NCBI RefSeq assembly: GCF_019703515.2
Contig: NC_059372.1
Location: forward strand, 20,264,931 to 20,328,930
DNA length: 64,000 bases
Reading direction: 5' to 3'
From: Myxocyprinus asiaticus
Taxonomy: Eukaryota > Chordata > Actinopteri > Cypriniformes > Catostomidae
Part shown: in pieces, positions 24,415-38,700 of the stretch
How positions within the stretch are numbered: position 1 is the first letter of the stretch
Layout of the letters: every line of letters begins with the position of its first letter
Made by a program: the position numbers and the translations under genes
The notes under the pieces: generated by a model
The model's input: the letters and a program-made list of their open reading frames with translations, nothing else
Told to the model about the DNA's origin: nothing
Database searches by the model: none

Positions 24415-24548
24415 CAAAGAAATATAAAAAAAGTGAAAAAATGTGTACTTATAAATAAACAAATGTTTAAATCTGTCATAAATTAGTATTTATAAATGTA
24501 TTTCATTATTTATACATTATTGTATTCATTTATTTCCACATGTATATA
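24300..24548 (-). repeat. Inverted partial copy of the same repeat
   Basis: In the complement it matches 25,440-25,660: TATGGAGGAC..AATGTGACA, a TA microsatellite, TTTGCAAAGAAAT, then A-rich tetranucleotide runs. With the copy at 25.3-25.7 kb it forms inverted arms about 850 bp apart. Confidence 0.7.
24370..24411. repeat. (TA)n microsatellite
   Basis: About 20 TA units within the inverted copy. Confidence 0.95.
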
Positions 24549-25254
24549 TTTTGGGCGATCTGATCACAAGTGGATGGGGGAGACATCACTGTTTACAACT
24601 TGTGTAATATAATATGCTTCTCTTTTGACAAATTGTGTTTGGATTTTGAGGTGAAGGTCTCAAAAAAGTAGAAGAACTAAAAGAAAGTGAAAAAAATCAG
24701 TGCATCGTTTCTGACAATTATACTTGCATTTAACCTAAGCACAAATGTGACGTTTAGAGCAGAATTATCAGCTAATGTAGTAGAATACCTGTATTAACTG
24801 AGCTTCGGGTGTTTGTGCTTCTCATCAGTTTCATTGCATGTTGATATCAGGCACACTGAAGAAGTTCTGTGAAGTAGCCTATTGTGCATGTGTATGCACT
24901 TTTAAAATTGTCTGATCAGATGGTTATATCCTTTTAAAGACACACAAAACTGGCAAAGTTTGAAAATTCTTGTTTTACCGCAGCGGTTGATTGATGGATA
25001 GAACTTTCACCCTAGAACTTATTTGTTTTATTAGATTTGCACTTTAAGTAAAAAAATAAAAAATAAAATCCATCATATATCCACTGTCATGTACAGGTCA
25101 CCATAATGGATGCTACACCCCTGGAAGTAGCCCAAATGCTTAGGAGATGAAAACAAGAATGAAGGAAAATTTACAACTCAGTTCATCAAAGTGACAAATA
25201 AAGAATTTCTCTAGTGCAAACTCAGCAACCTCTAAGTCATTCATTCAATAGAGA

Positions 25255-25660
25255 TCATTAATTCCCTATTTGACCCATTTGACTCAACCACAAGATGTCA
25301 CTGTGGCCTCCAAGATTTACTCTGGAGCACTCTGAGCTTGATTGCTATGCCTGAAGTAGAAAACACACCCTCTCATTACCATATGGACAAAGAAATATAT
25401 AAATGTGGAAATAAATGAATGTAGAAATAAGTAAATATGAAAATAAATAAATGTGGAAATAAATAAATGTGGTAATAAATAAATACAATAATGCATAAAT
25501 AAGGAAATAAATGTCTAAATACAAATTTAAACATGTATTTTCTATTTATTTCTATGTACACTTTTTTTTTTTTATTTTTTTTTTTTACATTTCTTTGCAA
25601 ATATATATATTTATTTATCTATTTTAAATATTGTCACATTTGGTCCTCCATACTCGCTAA
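25255..25660 (+). repeat. Dispersed repeat, longest copy
   Basis: Runs from CCCTATTTGACCCATTTGAC through tetranucleotide AAAT runs and a T-rich stretch to TTTGGTCCTCCATACTCGC. The copies at 23,930 and 24,300 hold its head and tail separately. Confidence 0.8.
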
Positions 25661-28600
25661 GCTTTCGGATACAGGCAATGTTTTCAAAACAGCTTTCCAA
25701 AAACAAAGAGACAGACACGCCCCTGATTCTTACCACTGGTTGAGTCAATGTTGTTATTTAGAACTAGAGGGGTCTCTGAAAACTAATGGAAATTTTCATC
25801 GTACCACAGAGATAGTGTTGATGGTTTTTGAGAAAATCAGCCTATGAATGGCTTACTTACAGTTGGCTCTGCAAATAAAGTTGGGATAGGAGAAAGTACA
25901 GTATTTTAACACAGAAAAATGTTCACACTTCAGCTTAAAGAATCATGGCGGAAGCAAATTGTTATTGGTAATAATTCAGTTTTACTTGAGGATTTTAACT
26001 AGTTTGTATTAATTTTTTTGCACTGTTAATGAAGAAAACCCATAAAACTTGCCAGAAAACAAGACTCAATTAGCTGGTTTGTGCAGCAACAAGCATTTGC
26101 AACAAAACTACAATTCCCATCATTATACTGTATGTGGCCACACAAAAATGATAAAATAGATAAAGCATTAATTACGCACCTAATGCATGGCTTTGCACTT
26201 CATTTTGTTGCATTGTTTCTAAAGTAACTTCCTACATTCGCTAGTATGTGAAAAAGAGAGAAAGAAGTATGAAATTGCAAAACGGGGCCGTTCTTTCTGA
26301 CTAAAATCACTTAACCGCACATAACATTGTATTTATGATTTCTGACTCGTAAGTATGAACTTTCCTGGAGGACTTGAACACAGCATTACTAAACAGTGTG
26401 CTTTACCAAAGTGCACCAACAATATTATTATAAATTGTGCTTCTTTAGCTCAGATCACACTAAAATACATTTTCTGGCTGGTCCAGCTAATGTGCATGCG
26501 TGTTTTTGAGTTGACTGACAGGTGATGTTTGTATCTAAAAGGCGATTGGCTCTTTTACAAATATGGGACATTCTTTTCACATCAGCCATATTGGCCTTTC
26601 CAATTTCTCCCATTTATTTTAATACAAGTGCTCCATTTGGGCTAAATAGTCTCTGGCTTCACACTGTCATCTGTCATCCTTTTTCTAACGAATGGAGAGT
26701 CATGTTATGATTTAATCTTGTTAAATATTGTTGGAAGGTGTTAGACAATTGTTATGAATTCAAACAGCAACGCTTGTAGTCTGATTAGTAAAAACCTGTT
26801 ATTGTGATGAACTGCTCAATATCTAATCTGATTATATTATAATTAAATAATTGGGACGGAATATGTACTAATTGCCCACTGTAATAAAATATGGTTTTAA
26901 ATTGTTCAGTTTCCCTTATTTTAAAGCAAATGTTCTTATTGGTTTAGTTGCAGTGTTTTTTGACTTGAAGAAATTTGGAGACCACCATGATCCTCCTAAC
27001 TCCCACATCTGGTACGTAGATTTAACATCACATTACTAAGTAAGAGCAATATATTTGCTGCTTCCATACCAGAGAAAATGGCTATAATAATGGCTAGATT
27101 AACGTTTAGGAATGTCTCAATATGCACTAATTTGTTCTTGCAGTCAATTATGAAGGGTTGGGATGTGAAGCTGTAAAAAACAAGTTTGGACTCCCTCATA
27201 TACTGAGGACAGCTCTACAGCTTTTAGATGCTTGGTTGCACTTTGGCTCAGTGTTTCAAACTAGATTTAAGCCCATTAGGAGTATTTATTTATCCCAAAT
27301 TAAAACGTAGATGTTGATGAAACACATTTACATGCAAACTGATTATAGTGAACAGTACTGTAGTTGCAGAGTGGTTGGCTCCTCATTTAAACCATTACTT
27401 AGAAAATATAGACCCCCGCTATGTATTTTGTAAAACAATGGTGGAATATTTTCCATGTTGCTTAGGCTAGCGACCAGAAGTCTTGTTTTGAACTGTTACC
27501 AGGCAAATAAAGAGGCAAATAATAAATAATGCTGCAAACAGAAACAACATGATCACACGGGAAGTTAGAATGTTGTTTCCCAAAGTTCTAGTACCCTAGG
27601 ATCGGCCACATTATGCTGACTCACTGACAAGCGCCTCAAGCATGTTTGCCTTCCCTTGTGGCTTGACTTGGAAGCAGGTTGTGTCAGCAGCGTGGGAGGC
27701 CTGGGTTTGCTTCCTATATTGAAACCATGAAGTAATCGCAATTGCATTATCAGTGATGAGAGCTATTCGGAGATTGCATTTTCCCCCTTAACATTACATT
27801 TTTACTCCACTGATGGTTGTGTTTAGGTTTGGGGTTTGGGTTGGGGAGTACAGTTTATAAAATATGCATTCCTCCTCACTGTATTACATCCTGTACAGCT
27901 GAAAACAACTCGCTTTACAACTCGCTTTTGGCGCCCCTCCGTGGACATTTCACCCGGAAAATGGAGCTCACACGTGCCTATACGCCCTGCAACACTTACT
28001 GCTTTGGCCACCAGGGGCAGTGTTTCGAATTTCGGTAAGCACAGACCGATTTTAGCTAAAGAAAAGTCGACCTACTGTTACTTATTTCACTGTGAGATCA
28101 GTCTGGCAGTGATTATTGGGCCAACCTTGTACAAATACAGAACACACCTGCCTCAAGGGTACAATGGTGATGGCTCTTGGGTCATACTCTGTGAGCTTTA
28201 AACCTTCAACCTTGCAGTGAGCAGCTCAGATTTTTTTTCTTCTAGAAAATCACATATCCAAGAGACACCAAGTTGAATGTCAATACAAAATATAATCTGA
28301 TGCGACTGTTTCAGGCAGATGGTGTTGAATATATGATATCAGTTTGATCACTTTTGCCAGGCATGCTCTGAAGATCCGACTCAATTTTGGTGAAGATTGG
28401 ACAAAATCAGTTTTGCAGTAGTATATACTCTTTTCCTTACATTGAGGCCCACTGTCCATCACAATGGACATCAAATAAAAATAAATATAAATAAAATGTG
28501 CAATATGTTATTATATTATTATGACTTGTCTTACTAATGTCACATCTCAACTTTTCTTTAAAATTGTCAAATAATTTGTTCGTGTAGTCTTTAGATATAG

Positions 28601-29735
28601 ATATAATAGTTTGAATTATGCAATTTCTTTTGGCCTGTGTCACATGGCACCATGCTTAATTTTAAAGGAAGATTTTCTGTGCAAAAGTTAACAGTGATAA
28701 GACACTCATAGCTTGACTTAGCAGCATCTAATCTCATAATTCTTTGTTGTTTGGGTGGCACCAAATGACAAATACCTTTAAAAAACACCGGAGAAAAGTG
28801 ATGTCCATTGGAATAGATGCAGGGTCTAAATGGATTAAATAAGGTAAGTTCTTTACTCTTGTAATATTCAGCTTTTCACGACACTGGGTAATATTTGCAT
28901 ACACCTAATTTAAGTAAACATACAGTATAGACACCTATCTATATAAATGCAGAGAGAAATAGTTGGGACTGAAACATTCTTCTGTCCAGGTTGGTACAGG
29001 TAAAATGTCAGCATCTCACGTTTTCATGCCCTAACACGCAAGAGCTCCTGCAAAAAAGCCAATACAATTCAAGCATTAGCAACAATTATTATACAGTAAA
29101 TATAACGTGAAGCTTTTATGTAAGGCCCAGTTATGCTATACATCAGAAATACACAAGTCCTCTTTATCTTTCTATTTTTTAGCAAACATGTACAACATAT
29201 ACAGTGTATTAAATCGACAGCCCTAATGACAATAAATCGTTATAATTGTAAAAGCCATAAAACTTGCATTTAATCGTCATAGTCGTGAAAGCCCTTAAAC
29301 AGACAATTGATCACAATCATTTTTTTGACAAGTAATCGTCTGCCAAATTTCATAATCGTGATAGCCCTAATATTACTTTAGCCAAATTGCATCAAATTTA
29401 ACATTTTATGATCATGTGAGAAATGTATGAATGCTGAATTTTTTATTTTTGTTTTATTTTTTTAACCACCAGTGTAATTAAATTTATATTAAAATTCTTG
29501 CTATCACATTATTAAACTACTTGCTATTGGATCTGCTACTGTAAATTGTATTATTATCGAATGATATCATGTTTTGATAACTTACAGTTTTTATAGAAAA
29601 CATTTAAAGATGGTAGGTCAAGAACATAATGGAGAGGTCTAATTGCCTGTGAATCAAAGTATAAATGTTATCTTAGCTCTGTGGTAAATTCTGTGTCTTG
29701 GCATGTGCTGTATCTCATTGACTGTTTTCTTTCAG
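25661..29735. other. No gene recognised in this 4-kb stretch
   Basis: AT-rich. A 121-codon open frame at 27,836-28,201 has no recognisable domain and no splice support. If the tmem269 start at 29,736 is right, part of this is 5' flank or a first intron. Confidence 0.35.
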
Positions 29736-29784
29736 ATGAAGAGTCGCTTGAAATCGACTGGCTTTGGAATCACATCAAGTTCAG
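29736..29784 (+). CDS. tmem269: tmem269-like exon 1 (start)
   Basis: ATG follows directly after TTTTCTTTCAG. Encodes MKSRLKSTGFGITSSS and ends in phase 1, as the next exon requires (G plus CC gives alanine). The acceptor before the ATG implies an untranslated exon upstream. The donor GTTACA is weak. Confidence 0.55.
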
Positions 29785-32700
29785 GTTACAAAATGCAATA
29801 GTAGGAACCCTGCCTTAAACTTTTTTTGATGACTTTGCAAATGCTAGGCAAAATAGTATTGTACCAATAAGCCTAAAATATTTATAGCTGATATACTTAA
29901 ATGACAAATGTCGTGCATGTCTCCTTGCATGCTTCCCTCACCTAATAGAAAAGCAGCACATGACCAGGAATGAAAGTATACTTTATTTCATAATGCATCT
30001 TGACCTGTTGGGAAAATGGAGGGTCTGTCATGCATACAAATTTCAGTGTGTTTTATAATATCTAAAACTAATATAATATCTTTATAAGTTGGGGATTTAA
30101 TTATGCACTAAAATCCCAGTGGAGACTTTTTAGCTTATTTCATTATGAATGTCATGTTACAAAAGTGATACTTCGTGAATTTCTCTAACAAAACACACAT
30201 CTATCCACTTGAGATGTTCTTTTAGATTTTATGCTCCAGGACAAAGACCTCTTTGTGGGACTTCATTGAAAATCACTGCAGCGTTTCAGTAGCAAAACAG
30301 TCTTGGGCACACTTAATGAAAAGCCCTACAATTTTAAGAAGACTTTCTAGCTTCTTTACCTGTTTTAAGATATTCTTTCAATTTGTAGCACCATCTGAAT
30401 GTACATATTTCATCATCATTGTTACTGTAAGTGGGCAGTGTTGGGAAGTAACGGAATATATGTAACGGGATTACGTATTTAAAATACAAAATATAAGTAA
30501 CTGTACTCCACTACAGTTACAATTTAAATAATTGGTAATTGGAATACAGTTACATTCAAAAAGTATTTTGATTACTGAAGAGATTACTTTGCATTTTATT
30601 GTCATTTGTTTCATTTAATATTTAGTCCTTTCAGATGGAAAACATTTATACATATAAATGATGCAATCCAAAGTGCATTTGAACAGCGGTGAAACATTTT
30701 CTTATGATGTGTTACATTCATACGAGCAGACAGAGAAGTAAGTTTGAAGTAAGTTTGGAGCAGAAGAAATATAAATAAACCTTGTGTAAATTGTCAGTTT
30801 TACGCTAAGCTAAAATGCTATTTCTAGCCATTTTACATGCACGTTACCAGGCACGATCATATTTCTTTTATCAAGAAAATTCACGTTGGATAATATTTAT
30901 TTTTTTTCTAGTAAGACCTTTGATATTAGGACAAAAATCATATTCTTGATGATAATTTTTGTATTGTTTTCCTGTAAAAATATCTAAAAATCCTTAAAAC
31001 AAGATCAGTTTGATTTATCTTGTTTTAGAAACAACACTGCATAAGATATTTAGGTTTTTCAGAGAATGTATTTTTAACGTGTATTTTGTCTTACTGTATT
31101 GGCAGAGTTTTTATAGTCAAAACAAGTGAAAAAATCTACTAGTGCTGAAGAAGTAATCCAAAGTATTTAGAATACGTTACTGACCTTGAGTAATCTAACG
31201 GAATACATTACAAATTACATTTTACAGCATGTATTCTGTAATCTGTAGTGGAATACATTTCAAAAGTAACCCTCCCAACCCTGAAGTGGGTAACAATTTA
31301 CAATAAGGTACAATTCATTAACATTAGTTAATGCATTAGGTATCATGAACTAATCATGAACAATATATTTTTACAGCATTTATTAATCTTTGATAATGTT
31401 AATTAATAAAACATAAAATTGTACATTGTTAGTTCATGTTAGTTCATAGTGCATTAACTAATGTTAACTAAAATAACGTTTGATTTAAAAAAAAATGCAT
31501 TAGTGTATGTTGAAATTAACATTAAGTAAGATTAATAAATGCAGTATTTTCATTGTTAGTTCATGTTAAATAATGTTGTTAACTAATGGAACCTTATTGT
31601 AAAGTGTTACCAGTTAGTGTAACACAACAGCTCTCTGGATGAAATGGGTGTTTTTAGTACAGTAATTTAGCAATACAAATGACTGATTTTCGCTGTGAGA
31701 GGTATTGATGCTTTAATCTTCTTCTGGATTTTCCGGGTGTCCTATAAGCTTTGATCACACTGGCAGTCCATATCCAATTTTTCTGCGTATCTGATTATTT
31801 TGATTTAGCCTGCATTATTTATAGAAAACCACATGGAATCCAATTTCTACAAATACGATACATTCTTAGGTGGTTGACAATCCATTTCTGGAGACATTGC
31901 CTAAATATTATGATGTACATAAGCAGAGGGAAAATTTGCAGCTTTCTCCTCTTGTTGGAGAACTTATTGAAAAGAAATGTATTTTCTGCATCATTACTGT
32001 TTTAACCAACATAGATTTGCCAGAAAATTAACACCATGCTTGAATGCACAGATTTGCATGCTTAGAAAAAAACAGTGTGGACAATCCATCCTAAAGACTG
32101 GATTTGTAAAACAAATCGGAATTGTCTGCAGTGTGAACAGATCCTTTTTTCCAGGTCACTAGCTTGTCAGATTAGAGGATTAGTGATTGTAGATCGATAT
32201 GTGACATTTGATTATTAAATGAATAATAACCCTTACCTCAGTGATGTTCTCTCCCAAAACCTTTGTCTATTATAAAACCATGTCATTTTACTGTATGTGG
32301 TAATAGTGCTTTGTGGTTTTAGCGTATGGATGGCTTGTAATTCAGATGAGCAGTCATTTGCAATCATACTTAGTTGTTTTGATGATATCAAATAACTGGG
32401 AGAGTATTCCATTCTGTTGGTAAGTGTATTCCTTTTTACCCCACCATGTATTTTCTGAATATCATGGTTATTGTCTAGTTAAGCCATTTTGATCGCCCTT
32501 AACAAATATTGTTCAACACTATTCTTTTTACATTACATTCATGTTTTACTTTAGCTATTCATTATTGGGGAAAGAAAATATTTTACTGTATATTTTTGAC
32601 TGTATATAATGTGTGTTTACATGTGTTTATGAAATTATTTACATGTAAGTTTGTAACATTATTTTATGTTTTGCAAACATATCTAATGTTTGCATAATGT

Positions 32701-35700
32701 TTTTGGGGTGCCTTCTTGGGGGTAATTCTGGAGTTAACTTTCAGGGGAATTACAAGTAAATTTGAGGGGTAATTTTGCTACTTTGCTAATTTACTCTATT
32801 CTTGCTTTAAATGGTTATAAATTGTATTTTGTTTCAAATACTGTTGTGCCAGTTTGTATTTTTTGTACTAGGGCATTGGATAGAGTCAAGATTAGAATAT
32901 GATTGGACTTTGTTTTTTGTTTTTTTTTTAAAGAACATGTCATTAATACTGTGCAAGTAAGTGAGAGAATAATTTGTAGTCATTATTTACAAAAACATTG
33001 TAGAGAGGATAATGACAAATATCACATGTTTAGGCTAAGAACTTGTACTAAAATTAAGAGAGAAATTAACTGGGAAAAAAAAAAAAAAAAAAAAAAAAAG
33101 GGTAACTAGTATATTTACTATGCAGCTGCTAGTGATTTCCTGGAATTCTGTTACTTCAAAATCTCTTAGGATATTTTCACATACAGTAATAGAGAACTCC
33201 TCAAACAATGCACTGCCACTGACAAAACTGTTGTGTAATTGCTGATGTTTCTTTTTGGTCACAGCCGTTTTCCAGGATGCTAATAAACTGCTCTTAAAGG
33301 AACATGCTAATTGGGTTAATCTGAAGGAGTTTTTCCGTAAAAATGCTGCCAACTCACTTTCTGTTGCCAACATGGTCATGGGAATGGCCTCAATCCTCTG
33401 CAGTCTCAATGGGTATGCACTCATGTTTTTACTTAACAGAGAATATTTAATTCATAATCAGTTCAACTTAAAGGAGTCATGACATGAGGGATCAAATTTC
33501 CCTTGAACTTTTGACATGTAAAACGGTCATTATACTACAACAACATACTGTACATTTCATAACTCCAAACTTCCTGCTCACTGCAAAAAAAGCATTTATT
33601 GAAACCAAGCTGCCAAAACGACTCATTCACATTGTGATGTCACACTGTGGTAGACATTTGCATCTGACTGACTCCACAACAACACATCAAAGCCAACTTT
33701 ACCTTTAATCACTTCCATAGACCACCCAGTAGTGATGAGCAGTGAGATGGCAAGAAGAGAGAGCAGGTCAGTCAAGAGCAGAGAGTCCATCATAACAGTG
33801 GGCGTTTACAGTCAAGTCTTAAAGGAGAAGCAGCACCAAAACTGAGCGTTTCTGACAGAGGGTCAGAATAAGGGTGAAAAATGATCATGATTTACAAATA
33901 TGACTGTTTTTGTGCAAAAACGTTTACTAATATTATAAGTGAACCTGAAGGTATATATTAAAATAATTAAAAAAAGATGGATGTCATGACCCCTTTAAGA
34001 GATTTCCATTAGAACAAATCTTCTTTTTGACTTTAGGTAAAAGAAAATAAACTCTGTGTATACACTACTGGCCAAAGGTTTGGAATAATGTACAGATTTT
34101 GCTCTTATGGAATGATATTGGTACTTTTATTCACCAAAGTGGCATTCAACTGATCACAATGTATAGTCAGGACATTAATAACGTGACAAATAACTTTGCA
34201 ATTCCTCCCATAAGGCCTGCTCCCCTGAGTTTTCTCTTTACTGTTGTACATGAAACTGGTGTTGAGCGGGTAAAATTCAATGAAGCTGTCAGTTGAGGAC
34301 ATGTGATGTGTCTATTTCTCAAACTAGAGACTCTGGTGTACTTATCCTCTTGTTTAGTTGTACATCTGGCCTTCCACATCTCTTTCTGTCCTTGTTAGAG
34401 CCAGTTGTCCTTTTATCTTTGAAGACGGTAGTGTACACCTTTGTATGAAATCTTCAGTTTTTTGGCAGTTTCAAGCATTGTATAGCCTTCATTCCTCAAA
34501 ACAATGATGACTGATGAATTTCTAGATAAAGCTGTTTCTTTTTTTGCCATTTTTGACCTAATATTGACCTTAAGACATGCCAGTCTATTGCATACTGTGG
34601 CAACTCGAAAACAAACACAAAGACAATGTTAAGCTTCATTTAATAAACCAAATAGCTTTCAGCTGTGTTTGATATATAATGGCAAGTGATTTTCTAGTAC
34701 CAAATGATCAATTTAGCATGATTACTCAAGGATAAGGTGTTGGAGCGATGGCTGCTGGAAATGGGGCCTGTCCAGATTTGATCAAAAATGACTTTTCTCA
34801 AATAGTGATGGTGCTGTTTTTTTACATCAGTAATGTCCTGACTATACTTTGTGAACAGTTGAATACCACTTTGGTGAATTAAAGTACCAATTTCCTTCCG
34901 AAACAGCAAAATCTGTACTTTAATCCAAAATTTTGGCTGCCAGTGTATTTGTGTTAAAGATAAAAGCTGCATTATCGTAGGGATAACAACAAAATGAAGA
35001 TGTTTGATCAAAATTATTCTTATGTTGTTTAGCTTAATTGTTGTTTAGTACTTTATTTTAACACATAACTTTATGATCCTGCCACCATTGTTTTTCACAG
35101 CCATCACTATGCCGCGTGCTGGCTAGTTCTGATCGGTTACCTGCTGGATTTGGCAGATGGAGCAGTTGCTAGGCAACTGAATGCGTGCTCTGCACTGGGT
35201 GAGTAGGGCTGAGTGTCCTCAAGATTAAGCAGAACTGAGTGGGGCTAAGGGTGAGTCTTGACCAGAATTGACTGCTGCTTTAGATATACAGTACAGCATT
35301 TAACTACAATCCCCTTCGTCTGGGCAAAAAGCAGTAAGAACTTTCTCATGTGTCTTCACTTTAAATGTTGAATTTTATACACTTTAAATTATTATTATTA
35401 TTTTTTTATTATCTCCCCAATTTGAAATGCCCAATTCCCAATGCGCCCTAAGTCCTCGTGGTGGAGTAGTGGCTCGCCTCAATCCGGGTGGCGGAGGACG
35501 AATCTAAGTTGCCTCCGCGTCTGAGACCGTCAATCTGCGCATCGTATCATGTGGCTTGTTGAGCGCGTTACCGCGGAGACATAGCGTGTGTGGAGGCTTC
35601 ACGCTATTCTCCGCAGCATCCGCGCACAACTCACCACGTGCCCCACCGAGAGCAAGAACCACATTATAGCGACCACGAGGAGGTTACCCCATGTGACTAT

Positions 35701-38700
35701 ACCCTCCCTAGCAACAGGGCCAATTTGGTTGCTTAGGAGTCCTGGCTGGAGTCACTCAGCACGCCCTGGATTCGAACTCACAACTCCATGGGTGGTAGTC
35801 AGCGTCTTTACTTGCTGGGCTACCCAGGCCCCCCAAAAATATTTTTTTAATACTTAAGTTGTTTGCATGTATCCTTTTTTCATTTTAATATTGTCACTGG
35901 CTGTGAAGACCAACTTCTCCTAAATTACAAATAAAGTAATATTCTGGGTTCAATTCAAGTTAAGCTCAATCGACAGCATTTGTGGCATAATATTGATTAC
36001 CACAAATATTAAATTAATAAATTTAAACTTGTCCTTCCTTTTTTTAAAAAGGACTGGGTTCCAGAGAGACACTTACAATGGAAGTGATTGGGGCCAATCA
36101 GTAAACATTAAAATACTCACTGTTTCAAATGTATAGCCACAAGACATAAACAATATGAGTGTTAACATGATTTTAGTTCAATCAAATTACTTAGTAACCT
36201 TTTCTGTGTAAAGTTATTGCCAAGTTTACAACTTTGTTGCCATGACAATGTAATGTCAACAAACCATAAAATGACTGTAAAAATGACGAACGTAAGTGCT
36301 TTTATAAGCTTCACATTTTTGCCTTTAAACCTTCCAAAAATTGGCCCCATTCACTTCCATTGTAAGTGACTCACTTAACTTTGGTTTTTGCCTTTTTTTA
36401 AAGAAAAGGAAGGACGAGTCGAAATTATTTTTTGTGGTAATCAACATTATGCCACAAATGCTGTTGATTGAACTTAACTTGTTTTGAAATCAAAATATAC
36501 CTTTAAGTGCAACAGCTCTCAAAGATAAACTCAATGAAAGTTTAAAACCACATTGAAAATCAGGGCCTGTATTAACAAAAAATCTTAAGGCTAAAAGTAT
36601 CTCCTAACGCAGAAATTTAGGAGCAACTATTTTTTTTTATTTTTTTATTTGATCCACTTTTCTCCCAATGTGGAATGCCCAATTCCCACTACTTAGTAGG
36701 TCCTCGTGGTGGCGCGGTTACTCACCTCAATTCGGGTGGCGGAGGACAAGTCTCAGTTGCCTCCGCTTCTGAGACAGTCAATCTGTGCATCTTATCACGT
36801 GCCGCGTTGTGCATGACACCGCGGAGACTCACAGCAGGGGAGGCTCATGCTACTCTCTGCGATCCACGCACAACTTACCACGCACCCCATTGAGAGCGAG
36901 AACCACTTAATCGCGACCACAAGGAGGTTACCCCATGTGAATCTACCCTCTTAGTAGACCTGGCTGGAGTCACTCAGCACACCCTGGATTTGAACTTGCG
37001 ACTCAATACTTGCTGAGCTACCCAGGCCCCCAGGAGCAACTCTTAAAAATTAGGGGTGTGTCACTTCTAATTTTAGGACTCTTAAAATTTTCATCTAAGA
37101 GCAATTCATGAAGCATTTTAAAGCTAAAAGTAGCTCCTAAACCCACAACAGCTTAGAAGTCCTCCTGAGGACTTCTAACTCCCTAACAGTGACTCAGAAA
37201 CGATCCAAAGCATGGCTGCTATCATCAATCCACATTAAAAACAATATATTAGAGTATTATGACATTGACTGTTTAAAAAGTTATCGCCTGAATCACAACT
37301 GAGTGTATTTTAATTACATATTAATGTTGACATTGACCTTTAAAAAAAAAGTATCGCCTGAGTCACGAGGGTGTTTTCATTTTTTGTAAACTTACAGATG
37401 CAGTTACCTCTCCCAAAAACTGAAAAAACCCAATTACACCGGAGAAAAAGTAAAAAAAATAAAATAAATCTGCACTCCCTGGCCACAGGCAAAATGAAAC
37501 CGTAGATGAATTGGGAATTTCTGTCATTCTTCAGCAGAATCACTTATCAAACTATATATGGCCTCTCCAGACTGCACAATGTCCAGAAATCCATAGTGTG
37601 TTTTCTCCTGTGGATGAACGCTTGCTGCAGATAAAGGGACATTCACGGGGAATCACGGGGTTACCCGGTGTATTGATGCTGTTGACGGGACACAAGCGTG
37701 TTTCATTACATCATAGGATGAAGAAATGTTCATTAACCGAAAAAAATATCCATCTTCTGCATGCATGTGTGTCGACCCACTCAACCCACTCCGAGCAGGA
37801 TTTGAACTCAGGTCTCCAGCATGGAAGGCAGGCGTGCTAACGAGGAGGATAATGGCTACAGCCTCTAGCATCAGTCTTTATTGTGCTTTGTTATGATTAA
37901 TATCCCCCAGTCTAGGTTGGGGTAAACCATAACAAAGGTAAAGGAATCCTGGAGTCCTGTCTCCTGCTCTCAAACACACACTGAAACGGATATTAAAATA
38001 ATGATTTGCTTATTTACAAAACAGGATAAAAGGGAGCAGCAGAAGCTTCAGGAGGAGAAAAGGCCAAAACAATAAACAAAACAGAACTATCTTGAGGGAA
38101 AGTCTTACCTGACATTTAAAAAGAAAAATGAATTAAACAACACAGTGGCACCCACCTCTCTACATAAGCTCCCAATAGTAGCTAACAACTTTAAGCGACA
38201 CAACAATTCCAATTAACACCTTTATACAAAGCTTAATCGCTATACAACAAGACACAAAGTAGCTCAGCACGTCTGAGACAGGATAGGGGAGTCAGAGAAT
38301 GGCGTTTCCCAGCAGCTTTTATCCCCACAGCTCACAGCCAGACCAATCCATGCCCCTCTCATTAGTGGTCTCACCTGGAATTCATTAGAGTGATAGATCA
38401 AGCGAGAGAGGAGACAGAAGACAGGGAAAACACATGCATATACAAAAGACATTCCCACCCCAAAATACACAACCAAAACAATTTAATACGAAACCACTTG
38501 AATACATCTTAGGTCGTACAGCCTCTTGAGGCCAGGGGAGTGAGGTTTACACACTGCACAGCTACCTACCAGCTGGCTACCCTTACATATATAAGTATGT
38601 ATGTGTATATTTACACCGATCAGCCACAACATTAAAACAACTGCCCTAATATTGTGTAGGTCCCCCTCGTGCTGTCAAAACAACACCGACCCGCATCTCA

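Noticed and set aside
27836..28201. 121-codon open frame
   Set aside because: The overlapping frames are also open, there is no domain and no splice context; likely a chance frame in slightly GC-richer DNA.
37653..37871. 72-codon minus-strand frame as a protein
   Set aside because: It reads through the tRNA-like head of a SINE, so it is not a gene.
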